Program-made: the position numbers and the translations under genes
Origin: an uncultured Erysipelotrichaceae bacterium
GTDB taxonomy: Bacteria; Bacillota_I; Bacilli_A; RFN20; CAG-826
Length of the DNA: 33,157 nt
Assembly: GCA_900317295.1 (NCBI GenBank)
Contig: ONGB01000007.1
Coordinates: 1-33,157, forward strand
Reading direction: 5' to 3'
The notes under the pieces: generated by a model
What the model was told of the DNA's origin: nothing
Seen by the model: the letters and a program-made list of their open reading frames with translations, nothing else
Databases searched by the model: none
Shown: in pieces, positions 7,580 through 17,200 of the stretch
How the letters are laid out: each line of letters starts with the position of its first letter
Position numbering within the stretch: the first letter of the stretch is position 1

Positions 7580-8767
7580 TTATTGGATGGAGAGGGTGAT
7601 CTTGGGAAGGATCTGCTCCACCAATTCGCCCTCTAAGAACAAGACGAAGTCGGTATGGGAGCCGGTTAAGGATTTCGAGGAGCTTCCTAGGGAAGGGAAC
7701 ATAGGGTCCCCTTTCCAAGGCGATGTCCTGACTCCATCGGTGAATTGGACGTAGCGGATGATTTCCTTGTTGATCGCTTCATCGGAAGTTAGGGCGAATG
7801 TGATGGAATCCTTCCCTTCCACCGAAATCAGATAGAAGGCGGTGAAATCCTGAACTTCGCTTGTGTTTTCCTTTAATCCCCCATGGGGGTCGGCGAAATA
7901 GCTATGGAAGACGGTCCCTTCGAAAAGATCGTCATATTGGAAATCTTCTTCGATGGTCGCGGGCAAGGGGTAGGTTGGGTCTTTGGCCGCATTTCCAGCG
8001 AAGTCATATGCTTGGATCCGAATCGAAGTATCTTCGGTGGCTATGAGGAATTTCCCGGCTTTGCTTTCTTCTTCTTGGTTATGATGGAACACGGCTTCAT
8101 AAGCCCGTCCTAACGCGCCTGGAACCTCGATTGGCTCCACCGCGAGGAGATATTGGCCATAAGATTGGGCTGCTTGGTCATAGAAAGAGAACCCTTCTTC
8201 CCGTTCTGGGGAGCCTAGGATCCCATTTTGGTCTTTTTGGAGATATTGGTTGACCTGATCATTTTGATCGCAGGCATAGAGCTTATATTCCTTCAATGAC
8301 CGGATCGAATCTTCATAGGTTCCATGGAGATAGAAATGCTGGGTTTGACCTGCGTAGCTGACATGGAGATATACCCCTGCTTCGGAGGTGGAAGAATCAT
8401 AGCGGCAACGGAACAAAGCGGAGATATCGGTCCCATCGATATTGGCATGGCTGGAATAGGCCAAACTATGTTCTAAATGGCCCACCGCTTCATCGAGGTA
8501 GAAATAATATGGGAGGGCCACCATATTCCGCATGGTTTCTACTAACGAGACAGGGAGTTCTTCCACTGGCTTTAGGGCTTTCTTCTTCGGAAGGGCACCA
8601 TCAAGCTCATTGAGGACGCCTTCTAAGGCGTCGACGAAGCTGAAGGTCCTTGCTGCATCCCCCGAAGAGGATGGGGTGGAGCTTTCATTGGTCTTCGTGC
8701 AGCCAAAGAGCAAAAACAGGGAAGAAATGGCGAAAAGGGCCTTGGGGAATGAACAACGTTTTTTCAT
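7580..8767 (-). CDS. Lipoprotein of unknown function
   Basis: The preferred start is ATG at 8767, giving 395 residues: a KKR charged start, a hydrophobic core and a lipobox ending LFGC with the lipidated Cys at residue 23. An upstream TTG at 8803 would add 12 residues and spoil the signal peptide. A Ser/Thr/Asp/Gly linker follows, then a long soluble domain rich in Tyr, Phe and acidic residues. I recognise no family. The frame lies 58 bases after the S41 peptidase gene on the same strand, so the two are probably co-transcribed. No good ribosome-binding site is visible; an ATGCC/GGCAT inverted repeat sits directly before the start. It is likely exposed on the outer face of the membrane. Confidence 0.75.
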   Translation of the reverse strand: MKKRCSFPKALFAISSLFLLFGCTKTNESSTPSSSGDAARTFSFVDALEGVLNELDGALPKKKALKPVEELPVSLVETMRNMVALPYYFYLDEAVGHLEHSLAYSSHANIDGTDISALFRCRYDSSTSEAGVYLHVSYAGQTQHFYLHGTYEDSIRSLKEYKLYACDQNDQVNQYLQKDQNGILGSPEREEGFSFYDQAAQSYGQYLLAVEPIEVPGALGRAYEAVFHHNQEEESKAGKFLIATEDTSIRIQAYDFAGNAAKDPTYPLPATIEEDFQYDDLFEGTVFHSYFADPHGGLKENTSEVQDFTAFYLISVEGKDSITFALTSDEAINKEIIRYVQFTDGVRTSPWKGDPMFPSLGSSSKSLTGSHTDFVLFLEGELVEQILPKITLSIQ

Positions 8768-8825
8768 ATGCCTGATTGTCGGGCATAGAAGGGAAAGAAT
8801 CAAGGATGCTTCTTTTCCCCGCGCT

Positions 8826-10958
8826 TTATGCGGCGGATAGGGTTTGCAGCTTCGCGTCGAGCTTCTCTAGGTCGTAGGCATCGGTGAGGGGCATGGCGAT
8901 GTTCGGCTCCACGCCGCATTCGGAATTGACGAAGGAGCCATCGCTCTTCTTCTCGGGGAAGCCGATGTTCCCGTTATATTGGTAATGGTATCCCGATAGA
9001 TCCGCCCTTCTGGCCACGCCGCAGCCGCCGCCGAGGGTCTTTTCGCCGATCGTCTTGGCGTAGCCGCCGTTCTTCGCCGCGCAGGGGAAGATATTCCCCG
9101 CGGAGAAGGAGCCGCTGCCCTGGAGGACGTAATAATGGTATTGGCCCTTCCAGGTATCCTCGGGCTCGCCATATTTGCCGTTGCCGTTAAGATCGACCTT
9201 GTAATGGGCGTCGATCACCGAGCCGGAGACCGAATGCTGATAGATCATGGAGGGGTCATCGGTCATGAAGGCGGACAAGAAGGGAATCAGCATCGCGTAG
9301 CCCCCGCGGTTCAATCCGACGTCAAAGACGACGTTTTCGATATTGGCGTTCTTCTTGACTTGGTTCATCGCGTAGCAGACGCCTTTGACGACGTCTTTAT
9401 TCATCTCGGCGTTGATGAATTTGTCGATGTCCTCGGTGCCCTCGGGGACGACGTAACTCTGAACGCCTAAGAATTTGGCTTTGTAGTCCGCGGTGAAATG
9501 CGGGAGGGAGATCACCGCGGTCTTGCCCTGCTCGTTATAGGCGAAATGGGGCAATTTGGCTTTGGCTTCCCCGGCGGCGGCCATCCCGGTGGCGAAGGCG
9601 TTGACGCGCTCCCCGGCGATATCGCCATAAGCCGCGCCTAAGGAACGGGAGAGGTTATGGGAGGCCACCCCTTCGTGGAGGAGGGTGGTATGGCCATCGC
9701 CCATCTTCCCGCCGTAGACGAAGCGGGTAAGGGCGTCATAATAAGTCGCGTAGCTAGGATCCAATAAGGCGGATTTGAGGTTGAGCCTCGTGAGTTCTGC
9801 ATCAAACGAGGCAATGCCCAAAAGCTCTTTGACCCCGTATTGGTAATCAAAGTCCATGCATAGCTGGTTATACATATAGTTGATCATCGAGGAGGAACGG
9901 GTTTCTTTCCGATAACTGCTCCCTTCGCGTAAATCGATATATTGGGTCTGCTCGCTCCCGGATAACCCCTCGGGGAGAAGATGGGCCTCGATGACGTGAT
10001 TCGCCTCTTTCCAGGTGCCGGAGAAATCGACGGTGCCCATCAAATCCTCGCTTTTGAAGGTGAGGGTGCCGTCAATCTTGAAGATCGCGGAGGCGGGGAC
10101 GTTATCGCCCTTGAAGCCGATGATATTGCCCTCGAAGCGGTAAGATTCCCCGTCTTTGGGGGTTTTCTTTTCGAAATGGGCGCGGTTTTTGGTGTCGCTC
10201 GCGTAGCTCCAGCAGAACCCGGTTTCATTGGAGAATGGGCGGATGCGGTTAGTTTCCGCCATCAAGAGCGTGGAGTTATAGAAATCCCTGCCGTTATAGG
10301 CCAGCGCGTAGCCCATGGGGTTCACTAAGAGGTGGCTAGCTAAGCCAAAGGGCAGATAGATATGGCCATCTTGCTCCACGAGGGACATCTCGTATTTGGC
10401 TAGGTCATAGGTGACGTCGCCGTTCTTGACGAGGTATTTGGTTTTGGGGGAGCCCTGGTTACCGGGGTATTGCATCCCGGGGTCTAGATAGATCCCGTTA
10501 TTGGTCGGGGTGAATTCCCCATAGAAGGCTTCGGTCTCATGCAGGACGATCTTCTGTTCCGTGGGGAATAGGTAGCAATGGCCCCCAAAGGGGGAATATA
10601 GGTCATAGGCCCCGTCATCTAGTTTTACTAGGTTATGGGGCTTCAAGTCGGGGTCGATGCATCTCCGGGCGTGCTGGAATTCGTCTAGTTCGACATAGGG
10701 GACGTCTTCTTTGTCCTTATGGCGGTAGGTCTTTAGATAGGGGGCGTCCCTCTCAATATCATTCACCGCGTAAAGCCTGGATTCTTTGTCATATAGATAG
10801 ATCTTATCCTCGGGCTTGGGCTCGATGGATTCTTCTAAGGATGCCTCGGATTCCTTGGAGGTGTCCGATGTGGCTTCGGGGGTGCTGGAGGGGACCAAAG
10901 GGGTTCCGGCGCACGAGGAAACCGCGAATAGGCTTAATAAGAGGATCGCTTTCTTCAT
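8826..10958 (-). CDS. S41-family peptidase lipoprotein
   Basis: From ATG at 10958 the protein has 710 residues. An earlier ATG at 10973 overlaps the GGAGG that serves the internal start, so I prefer 10958. The signal peptide ends in a lipobox VSSC (Cys16), followed by a Ser/Thr/Glu-rich linker. A middle section (YLVKNGDVTYDL... IYLPFGLASHLL) resembles the stalk domain often called copper-amine-oxidase N-terminal-like. The C-terminal half fits an S41 (tail-specific/C-terminal processing-like) peptidase: GDGHTTLLHEG, KTAVISLPHF, NVVFDVGLNRGG, then a catalytic-serine region QGSGSFSAGN near residue 619. It probably cleaves peptides or proteins outside the membrane. No PDZ domain is evident, as in some tricorn/IRBP-like members. 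Confidence 0.82.
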   Translation of the reverse strand: MKKAILLLSLFAVSSCAGTPLVPSSTPEATSDTSKESEASLEESIEPKPEDKIYLYDKESRLYAVNDIERDAPYLKTYRHKDKEDVPYVELDEFQHARRCIDPDLKPHNLVKLDDGAYDLYSPFGGHCYLFPTEQKIVLHETEAFYGEFTPTNNGIYLDPGMQYPGNQGSPKTKYLVKNGDVTYDLAKYEMSLVEQDGHIYLPFGLASHLLVNPMGYALAYNGRDFYNSTLLMAETNRIRPFSNETGFCWSYASDTKNRAHFEKKTPKDGESYRFEGNIIGFKGDNVPASAIFKIDGTLTFKSEDLMGTVDFSGTWKEANHVIEAHLLPEGLSGSEQTQYIDLREGSSYRKETRSSSMINYMYNQLCMDFDYQYGVKELLGIASFDAELTRLNLKSALLDPSYATYYDALTRFVYGGKMGDGHTTLLHEGVASHNLSRSLGAAYGDIAGERVNAFATGMAAAGEAKAKLPHFAYNEQGKTAVISLPHFTADYKAKFLGVQSYVVPEGTEDIDKFINAEMNKDVVKGVCYAMNQVKKNANIENVVFDVGLNRGGYAMLIPFLSAFMTDDPSMIYQHSVSGSVIDAHYKVDLNGNGKYGEPEDTWKGQYHYYVLQGSGSFSAGNIFPCAAKNGGYAKTIGEKTLGGGCGVARRADLSGYHYQYNGNIGFPEKKSDGSFVNSECGVEPNIAMPLTDAYDLEKLDAKLQTLSAA

Positions 10959-11196
10959 AAATGAAACCTCCATCGGATGGTTAGGAGAATTATGCCATAA
11001 AGATAGAAAGGTGGGGGTGGGAATGGAAAAGAGAAACGAAGGCAGATGCCCTACTGCCGCTCATGAATTGGATAACTTTTGCTCTAGAGTTTCAAGTGAT
11101 GAAACCATCGATGTTTTAGGATAAAAAACGGCAATTGTTCTTTTTTAGAAGGGCGTATCCTTAATGTGGATAGCCACATAAATTAAGGAGATTTTT
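10959..11196. other. Divergent intergenic region at the left edge of the plus-strand island
   Basis: This 238-base region separates the minus-strand lipoprotein operon from the plus-strand block. It contains GGAGG for the peptidase gene near 10966-10972 and a hairpin overlapping the ribosome-binding site of the 11197 gene. TTGTTC (11135-11140) and TATCCT (11155-11160) resemble promoter boxes but are too closely spaced to be convincing. I see no integrase, tRNA or attachment-site repeat here. Confidence 0.4.
11159..11188 (+). promoter_or_regulatory. Hairpin that covers the ribosome-binding site
   Basis: CCTTA-ATGTGG (11159-11169) pairs with CCACAT (11174-11179) and, after a bulge, TAAGG (11184-11188), around a 4-base loop. 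The right arm includes the AAGG of the AAGGAG ribosome-binding site for the ATG at 11197. If transcribed, the structure would hide that site, hinting at translational control. It could equally be a DNA operator. Confidence 0.4.
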
Positions 11197-12159
11197 ATGA
11201 GCAATAAGTCCATAGCAAAGCAGCCGAATCCTCTCGCCTCGGGAAAAGGAAACACTTTTTTGGGGGTACTGTCCATCCTAATGGGCATTTTTGTCATAGT
11301 GCTTGGCATTGTTCAGATTGCCGCTTGGCATAACAACTATGACATTTCCTTTGAAAACGAAGATTTTGTGCTGGCTCTACCCCTACTAATTAACACATTC
11401 GTCAACGGCCCGGTCTTGGTCATCATGGGCATCAGTTTGCTCGTTCGGGCAAATGCTTCCCAGTATTCCTATCCCTTGCCCTTCGGCCCCTTTAAGGAAA
11501 TTAGCGATCGCATCCACGGAACCCTTTATGGTCTCCTGTGCGGTTTCTTCATTGTGGGCATGATTGCCGTAATCATTTTGAATATCATCGGCGTCAACAA
11601 CACTGCCGTCGCCTATGGCGCATTCTCCATTCCCCTTCCCGTTGCACTTATCTTTTTCTACGGCAGACTATTGCTCGAGTATCATTCCAAAAAGGATTAT
11701 CTCGCCATCGAAGAGGTTGAGATTCTTAAGGGACTGAAGGGCGCTCCGGCCCCCGAAGAATCGGCTCCTGAGGTCAAGGAACCCGCTCCTGCTCCTACGC
11801 CCACCCCGACTCCTGAGCCTAAGTCCGCCCCGGCATCAACGCCGAAACCTACGCCGACCTCCGCGCCTAGACCGGCGAGCAAACCCGTCGGAACCACTCC
11901 GACTCCAAGACAAACCGAAACTCATTACAAACCCCAAACGGTCCTTGATTCCAAGGCCCCGAATAAGCCCGCTTCCTTCTTGTCGCGCGGAACGCAAGTC
12001 GTCGCTAAGCAAAACATCACTTTGTCCTCAGGGGAAGTTGTCCCCGCAGGCACAAAAGGCGCCGTCGTTATAGAGAATTCTCACGGCGAACCCGATGTTA
12101 AGTTTGAAAATGGACTTCGCGGCAGAGTTCGCGAGATCAACCTCACCGAAGTGAAATGA
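11197..12159 (+). CDS. Four-helix membrane protein with proline-rich linker and C-terminal SH3-like domain
   Basis: The start has AAGGAG 8 bases upstream. Of 320 residues, four hydrophobic segments lie at roughly 20-43, 57-85, 108-132 and 138-162. Residues ~184-245 are a Pro/Ala/Thr/Glu linker with PTPTPTP runs. The last ~57 residues (GTQVVAKQNITLSSGEVVPAG..., then VKFENGLRGRVREI) look like a small beta-barrel of SH3 or KOW type. The short N-terminus and the linker suggest that the C-terminal domain faces the cytoplasm. I do not recognise the full family. It is the first plus-strand gene of the island, 328 bases before the HIRAN gene, which has the same design (membrane helices, low-complexity linker, small beta domain). 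Function is unknown. Confidence 0.72.
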   Translation: MSNKSIAKQPNPLASGKGNTFLGVLSILMGIFVIVLGIVQIAAWHNNYDISFENEDFVLALPLLINTFVNGPVLVIMGISLLVRANASQYSYPLPFGPFKEISDRIHGTLYGLLCGFFIVGMIAVIILNIIGVNNTAVAYGAFSIPLPVALIFFYGRLLLEYHSKKDYLAIEEVEILKGLKGAPAPEESAPEVKEPAPAPTPTPTPEPKSAPASTPKPTPTSAPRPASKPVGTTPTPRQTETHYKPQTVLDSKAPNKPASFLSRGTQVVAKQNITLSSGEVVPAGTKGAVVIENSHGEPDVKFENGLRGRVREINLTEVK

Positions 12160-12487
12160 ATTTGGTTTCCGTTCTATTCCCCTTTGTTTGGCCAATCTGC
12201 CCAAGATCGAGGCGGTTATATCCGCGTGCTATGGTCTGGAGGCATCCGCCGATTCGTTACAATCGACTGGAAAGCGTCATCACTCAAGTGGCACATCATA
12301 TCCATTTTTTCAATAACGGCGGGAAAGGCCAACTTTTTAACCTTTCTGTTGCGCTAAGAAGCAGTTTGCCGGGCGAAACATTGATTAAGCTCAGCAATGA
12401 ACACTGTACATTTATTTAAGGAAAGTATGTGGGCGCCAAGCCATCGGATGTAAGAGAAAGAAGACTTATTCTTTGTGAGGTTGCTGA
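12160..12487 (+). other. 328-base gap before the HIRAN gene
   Basis: I see no supported gene. A frame at 12156-12419 overlaps the previous stop (ATGA), but its product is rich in Pro, Arg, Ser and His, resembles nothing and lacks a ribosome-binding site. Parts of other frames look faintly coding-like, so this may be decayed sequence. GAGG about 8 bases before 12488 is the ribosome-binding site of the next gene. The operon promoter is presumably here, but I cannot assign it. Confidence 0.4.
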
Positions 12488-13660
12488 ATGCAAAAACCAT
12501 CTACTAATAATGTTCTGGGCTCAGAGACCTTGTTTACTTCTTTGCTGATCGTTGGCCCCATTTCGCTTCTCACCGCCATACCATGCACCATCGTTTGTTG
12601 CGTTTCGCCCTCCAGCGATCCCACCACGCTTACAGCAGCCGTCTTGGGATGGTTGATTTTTTTCGCCTGTCTCATCCTTTTTATCGCAATGGTCGTCTAC
12701 GATCGGTCCCCAAAATACCCCAGAAAAAAGCAAAGTAATTCGGCCTCTTTGTGGGCCTCCCCCACTCATGACACGCTTTATCAGTATTACGTGGATTTCA
12801 AAGTGGCCGAGGCTTCTTCCTCTAGTCGGATGAAGATCACTGAATCGAAGCCCACTGAGGAATCGGTTTCAAAGCCTTTCATGTCCAAAGCCCAACCAAT
12901 ACTTGAAGACGAAAGACCAATGGACTTTTATGATGCCGGAAGAATCAGCCGATTGATGTTTGCGAAAAATGTGAGCCGCGAGCGCATCGTTGAACGAACC
13001 CAATTAGATCCGTTTAACACCCATCTACTTCGCAAAGAAGTCAATGCAATCATCGACTTTCTCGAAAAAGAACCCATTCATGACGCTTCAGCCCCCGCAA
13101 ATGAAGAAATAAGCAATCCTGAAGAGATAAGCAAGCCCATTGAAAACGAGCAGCGAACGGTTGCAAAACCGCCCGTCAAAAAAGCGAAAGCCAAACCTAG
13201 TGGGAGCCAAAACAAAAAGAAGCCTCAAAAGACTGATAACCATAGCAGTCCCAAAAAGACTGATAACCATAGTAGTCCCAAAAAGGCTAACAATCATAGC
13301 AGTCCTAAAAAGCCAGATGTTTCAACCCCGGCAACACAGGCAAGAAAGCTATTGAACGAACACCATATAAAACTCTCTGGGGTAACCTTTGAGGGAAGGC
13401 AAAACAACATCGCTGTTACGAGTGTCGGGACTCCAGTTCGCGTAGTGGCCTCGCTTAATAACCCCTACGACCCTTATGCCGTAGAGATATTTAATGACTG
13501 GAGGACCTTGGGGTTCATCCCTAAGGGTCAAAATCGCAGCATCCACGATGCGATTTTGAGGCAGAAACATGTTTTCGAAGGAAGAGTCGAGAAGATCTTA
13601 GGCGGAGGCTATTCGTATAGCTATGGCTTAATTGTCCATCTATATGAATATGATCGGTAG
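12488..13660 (+). CDS. Membrane-anchored HIRAN-domain protein
   Basis: The 390-residue protein begins with two membrane helices (~15-39 and ~47-70). A helical region follows (~145-195, DAGRISRLMFAKNVSRERIV...), then a Lys/Pro/Ser linker with three copies of a nine-residue repeat (248-274), and a C-terminal HIRAN domain (~296-388): SGVTFEGRQNN, NNPYDPYAVEI, LGFIPKG and a beta-rich end. The NPYDPxAV and LGxIP patterns are hallmarks of HIRAN. In the eukaryotic protein HLTF this domain binds DNA ends; bacterial copies often occur near helicases. Here it would be held at the inner membrane face. The next gene starts 3 bases later, and the helicase gene follows. GAGG lies about 8 bases before the start. 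The HIRAN call is fairly sure; function is inferred. Confidence 0.82.
   Translation: MQKPSTNNVLGSETLFTSLLIVGPISLLTAIPCTIVCCVSPSSDPTTLTAAVLGWLIFFACLILFIAMVVYDRSPKYPRKKQSNSASLWASPTHDTLYQYYVDFKVAEASSSSRMKITESKPTEESVSKPFMSKAQPILEDERPMDFYDAGRISRLMFAKNVSRERIVERTQLDPFNTHLLRKEVNAIIDFLEKEPIHDASAPANEEISNPEEISKPIENEQRTVAKPPVKKAKAKPSGSQNKKKPQKTDNHSSPKKTDNHSSPKKANNHSSPKKPDVSTPATQARKLLNEHHIKLSGVTFEGRQNNIAVTSVGTPVRVVASLNNPYDPYAVEIFNDWRTLGFIPKGQNRSIHDAILRQKHVFEGRVEKILGGGYSYSYGLIVHLYEYDR
13229..13309 (+). repeat. Three 27-bp tandem repeats inside the HIRAN gene
   Basis: Three head-to-tail units encode KTDNHSSPK, KTDNHSSPK and KANNHSSPK in the linker before the HIRAN domain. The DNA copies differ at a few bases. 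This is a coding minisatellite that could change linker length without shifting frame. Confidence 0.85.
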
Positions 13661-13663
13661 GCA

Positions 13664-14287
13664 ATGAAAGTCATCGTGATCAAAGCCAACGAAAAGGACC
13701 GGGAACGGATACGTTCTTCGTATTCTCCTACTGGGGAATTGATCAATTCTTTCTATTTCCAAGGCAGCGGTACGGGAAGCGGAAAACTATATTACGTGAC
13801 CCACGGATCCAAAGAAGGGTATCTCATCGTTAATTCCAACGAGGAAGACGCCGTATTCACCAGCAAAGAATTCTATTTCTACATGAATGGTTTGCTGGAG
13901 TTTTCGGAAAGGATGAAAGGCATTAGCGAAATCGTCACCATTGAATGTTACGGGGGGTTCCATCACAAAGTAGAGCTCCGGCTTTTAGAAAAAACCATTT
14001 TGATGGGCCCCATTTCCACAAAAAAGGCCGTTCTGTGGGCAGGATGGCGATCAAAATATGGGAATGATTACTTCGCCATTTTGAACGCAAGCGCGGAAGA
14101 ACTTACCAGAATCAGCAAAAACAAAACTGGGCTGCCGTCTTTCGACCCAAGGGGCAGCGACATAAGAAAGGTCGAGGCGATCGAAGAATATCTCCAAGGG
14201 CATTTTGCTGATGCCCTCTTTGAAGAAGCAATGAAAAACATAACGGAAGACGTGGATTATTTCGAAAAGGAGATCTCCCTATCATGA
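13664..14287 (+). CDS. Small protein with caspase/CHAT-like His-Cys pattern, function unproven
   Basis: This 207-residue soluble protein sits 3 bases after the HIRAN gene and overlaps the helicase gene by 4 bases (ATGA). I do not recognise a named family. Two segments fit the caspase-hemoglobinase fold: a strand ending KLYYVTHGSKEGYL (His47-Gly48) and, 48 residues later, a strand ending EIVTIECYGGF (Cys95). Caspases and CHAT proteases have His-Gly after one strand and the nucleophilic Cys at the end of the next, with similar spacing. The C-terminal ~60 residues look helical. If the call is right, this is a cysteine protease or an inactive relative, and a candidate effector. The start has only a weak ribosome-binding site, so translation may be coupled to the upstream stop. 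Confidence 0.7.
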   Translation: MKVIVIKANEKDRERIRSSYSPTGELINSFYFQGSGTGSGKLYYVTHGSKEGYLIVNSNEEDAVFTSKEFYFYMNGLLEFSERMKGISEIVTIECYGGFHHKVELRLLEKTILMGPISTKKAVLWAGWRSKYGNDYFAILNASAEELTRISKNKTGLPSFDPRGSDIRKVEAIEEYLQGHFADALFEEAMKNITEDVDYFEKEISLS

Positions 14288-17200
14288 AGTACAGCCTGGA
14301 TCAAATCGAAAACCTAAAGCCGCGAAATGGGGTTAGCTTAGCTTGCTCCCAATTCTTTATCGCCATTTTTTGCGAATACTTAATCAGTTATTGTGGATAC
14401 GGGGTCGAAGGAAATGATTTTTATTCTCTAATCAAAAAGAAGTTCACCTCTTCCGAAATCAGCGAATCCACTTTTCTTTGCAAACTCTATCGCATTAACG
14501 AAGTCGCAGAATTGGGGAAAGTGTTTCCGATATTTAATGTAAGCGGGAAATTTGACCAAGCGGCTCTAGAATCCTTCCTTGCCAGCTCGAGCATCGAAAT
14601 CCAAAACGAAGAAAACGTTTTCGATTTTGCCGGGCACAAATACCGTTGGAAAAGGCTTTTCGTTAACGTAATTGAGAAAGATGGAAAACCTTTCGCGTGC
14701 GCATACGCCTGCCGGTTAGGTAATGGTATATGGCAAAAATGCGGGTCCGCCGCTCCGATGGATAAGGCCGCCTTAGTGGAGTTCGAGAGCCTGAATCCCG
14801 TGGGTGCTGCAGGCGAAAACAAAGTGGTGACCATTTCAGAGGAACAATTCTTTAAATCCCCCGAATCGCCTAGCGATTTACGTGAGCTTGACCGCGAGCA
14901 AAAGGTTGCCGTTTCCGCCCCAATAGATAAAAACGTCCTAATACTTGCCGGGGCCGGCAGCGGAAAGACAAGATGTTTGGTTTCGCGACTTGCCTATTTG
15001 CATTTGGTGAAGGGGGTTCCCCTCGACAAAATTGTATTGCTGACTTTCACGAAAAACGTCGCCTCGGAAATGCGGGAAAGGGCTGCCAACCTTATGCTTC
15101 CCATTTACGCGCAATACTATCCGAATTCGGAACCCACCTTGGATGTGCGAACGATCGATAGTTTCTTTGTCAAAACGATCCGGTCTTTTTATCAAGAAAT
15201 AGGATTTAAAAACGATAGCGAGCCCCTCTTCTTCCTCTCTACCGACCGGGAAGACAAAAGCATTATCGACAAAAAGATTTCCGTTCTCCGGGAAATCGTC
15301 GCCAATAATGGGCTCGAAGCAGTTTTCAGTTATTATTTCACCGAACCTGAAGATGAAGTCGTCGCCCGGGCAAGGCAAAAAAGCCTTTTGAAGAAACTCG
15401 AGAACTACATGATCGGTTTGCCCGTCAATCAATCCGGGATTCAAGAACTGCTGGATCTCTATTTGGACTGGCAGCTGCTTCATAACGAAGTTTTAGGATT
15501 TGAATCCGCCCAAAAGCTGATCCAGAAATCCCTCGAAGATCCCCTCTCCCGGATCAAGGACAAAATCACCTCCCAATACAAATGCATTCTAATTGATGAG
15601 TTCCAGGACATCTCGATCCTTCAAAACAAGGTGTTCTCTTTCTTCTATGATGGGTCGATTCATTTCACGTTCTGTGGGGATGACGACCAAACGATTTATG
15701 GCTTTAGAGGATCCGACAACGCCATTATCCAGGCGATTTCAAAAATGCCGAATGTCATTAATGCCCCTTTGATGACCAATTATCGGAGCGATCCAACCAT
15801 CGTCGAGGCGGCCAATGCCATTCTTAACATCATTGAAGGTCGAGCAAAGACGGTCAAAATGAAGACGGCCTTGACGACGAAAAACAAAATCCACCACGCC
15901 ACATATTCGAATGATTTTTCTGAATTGGTTTCGGAAATCGGAAGGCTCATCGAGTCTGGGACCAAACCGAACGATATCTTGATCCTTTTCCGTTCGAACT
16001 CCACATCTCTAGCCCCTAATGGAAGGAACGAGAGTGAGTCGGAGCTTCTTTATAACGCGCTTACGGCAGCCAACATCCAAGTCAAGAGGCCTGACCCTTC
16101 TTATGAATTGGGGCCAAATTACGATTTGTTTTGTTCAATTTTTTCCATCGTGATTGGCTTTAACACTGTTGAAAGCGTAGCCAAAATCCGTAATTGTCTT
16201 GGTTTGTCCGGAAGCCGCTACAGCGACATTGTCATCCAAAATGTTATTCTTGGGAAAGATGAACCCGACGATAATCTTGCCGTCATCGCCTATTTGGGAG
16301 AAGTGGTTCGCACAGCAAGTGATAAGTCACTGGCTGATGTTATTGATAGATACGCCCTGAAAGCTGGCGAACTCTTCGAAGGGGCTGCAAATAGACTCCA
16401 TTCGGATCCCCTTTTTGAAGAGCTTAGATACGCAGCGATCGACCACAGTATGCCATGGCCGCTCCAACAGGGGCGTTTTAGAAACTTTTTGAAAGCCTTT
16501 GAGGGTAGATTCAGGAAACAAAAAACAAGAGCCAAAAAGTCCTCTGAAAACGGAGTTAGGATCAACACGATACACAAGGCGAAGGGCCTTCAGGCAAAGT
16601 GCGTTTTCATCATCGATCTTGAAGCGGGAAAAATCCCAAACACAACACAAATCGATAAAGATTACGAATATTCAAGAAACGAGCTGAACTCCATAAAATC
16701 CTCAAAGCGTAAGTTTGTCGAACTGAAGCAAACCATCAATGACGCCATTATCGACACAACGATAGAAGAGCTTAAGAGCGCCGGCAGCGACGAAAGGGAA
16801 AAAGAACTACTAGGCGATTTTTCCGAGGTCTTTGATTTTGATTCCAGTTTTCGGAGAAGACTCAGAATCCTCGACAGTTATGCCATTGAACAATTCAATT
16901 ATTCGTTCAAAACAACCGTTTCGTATCTTGATGGCAGATACGAGAGGAAATTAAAAGAAATTGAGACTACTAGCGCTTCGCTCCGTCAAAAGCTCGACAA
17001 TCTCATAGACCAGAAGAAAGAATGTGCTTCTGAAGGCGTGGAATTCTCGCAAGAATCAGCTGAACTCTTGGAAAAAACAAAGGTCTTGATCGACGAAAAG
17101 GAGGAATCCAAAAAAAGATTTATCCTTCGCTATTCGCTTTTCAAAAAATCCACCTTCTCTACCAGGGAATTGTTCAAGATTTGTTCAAGGGCGGCAAGCT

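Noticed and set aside
7362-7754. 130-codon plus-strand frame
   Set aside because: It runs antisense into the lipoprotein gene, lacks a start signal, and its second half is a shadow.
8768-8803. Upstream TTG start for the lipoprotein
   Set aside because: It would place 12 residues, including a Cys and Pro, before a textbook lipoprotein signal peptide.
12156-12419. 87-codon frame overlapping the end of the four-helix membrane protein gene
   Set aside because: No ribosome-binding site and implausible composition; the ATGA overlap is probably chance.
13229-13309. 27-bp repeats resembling a mini CRISPR
   Set aside because: The copies are directly adjacent with no spacers and remain in frame within the HIRAN gene.
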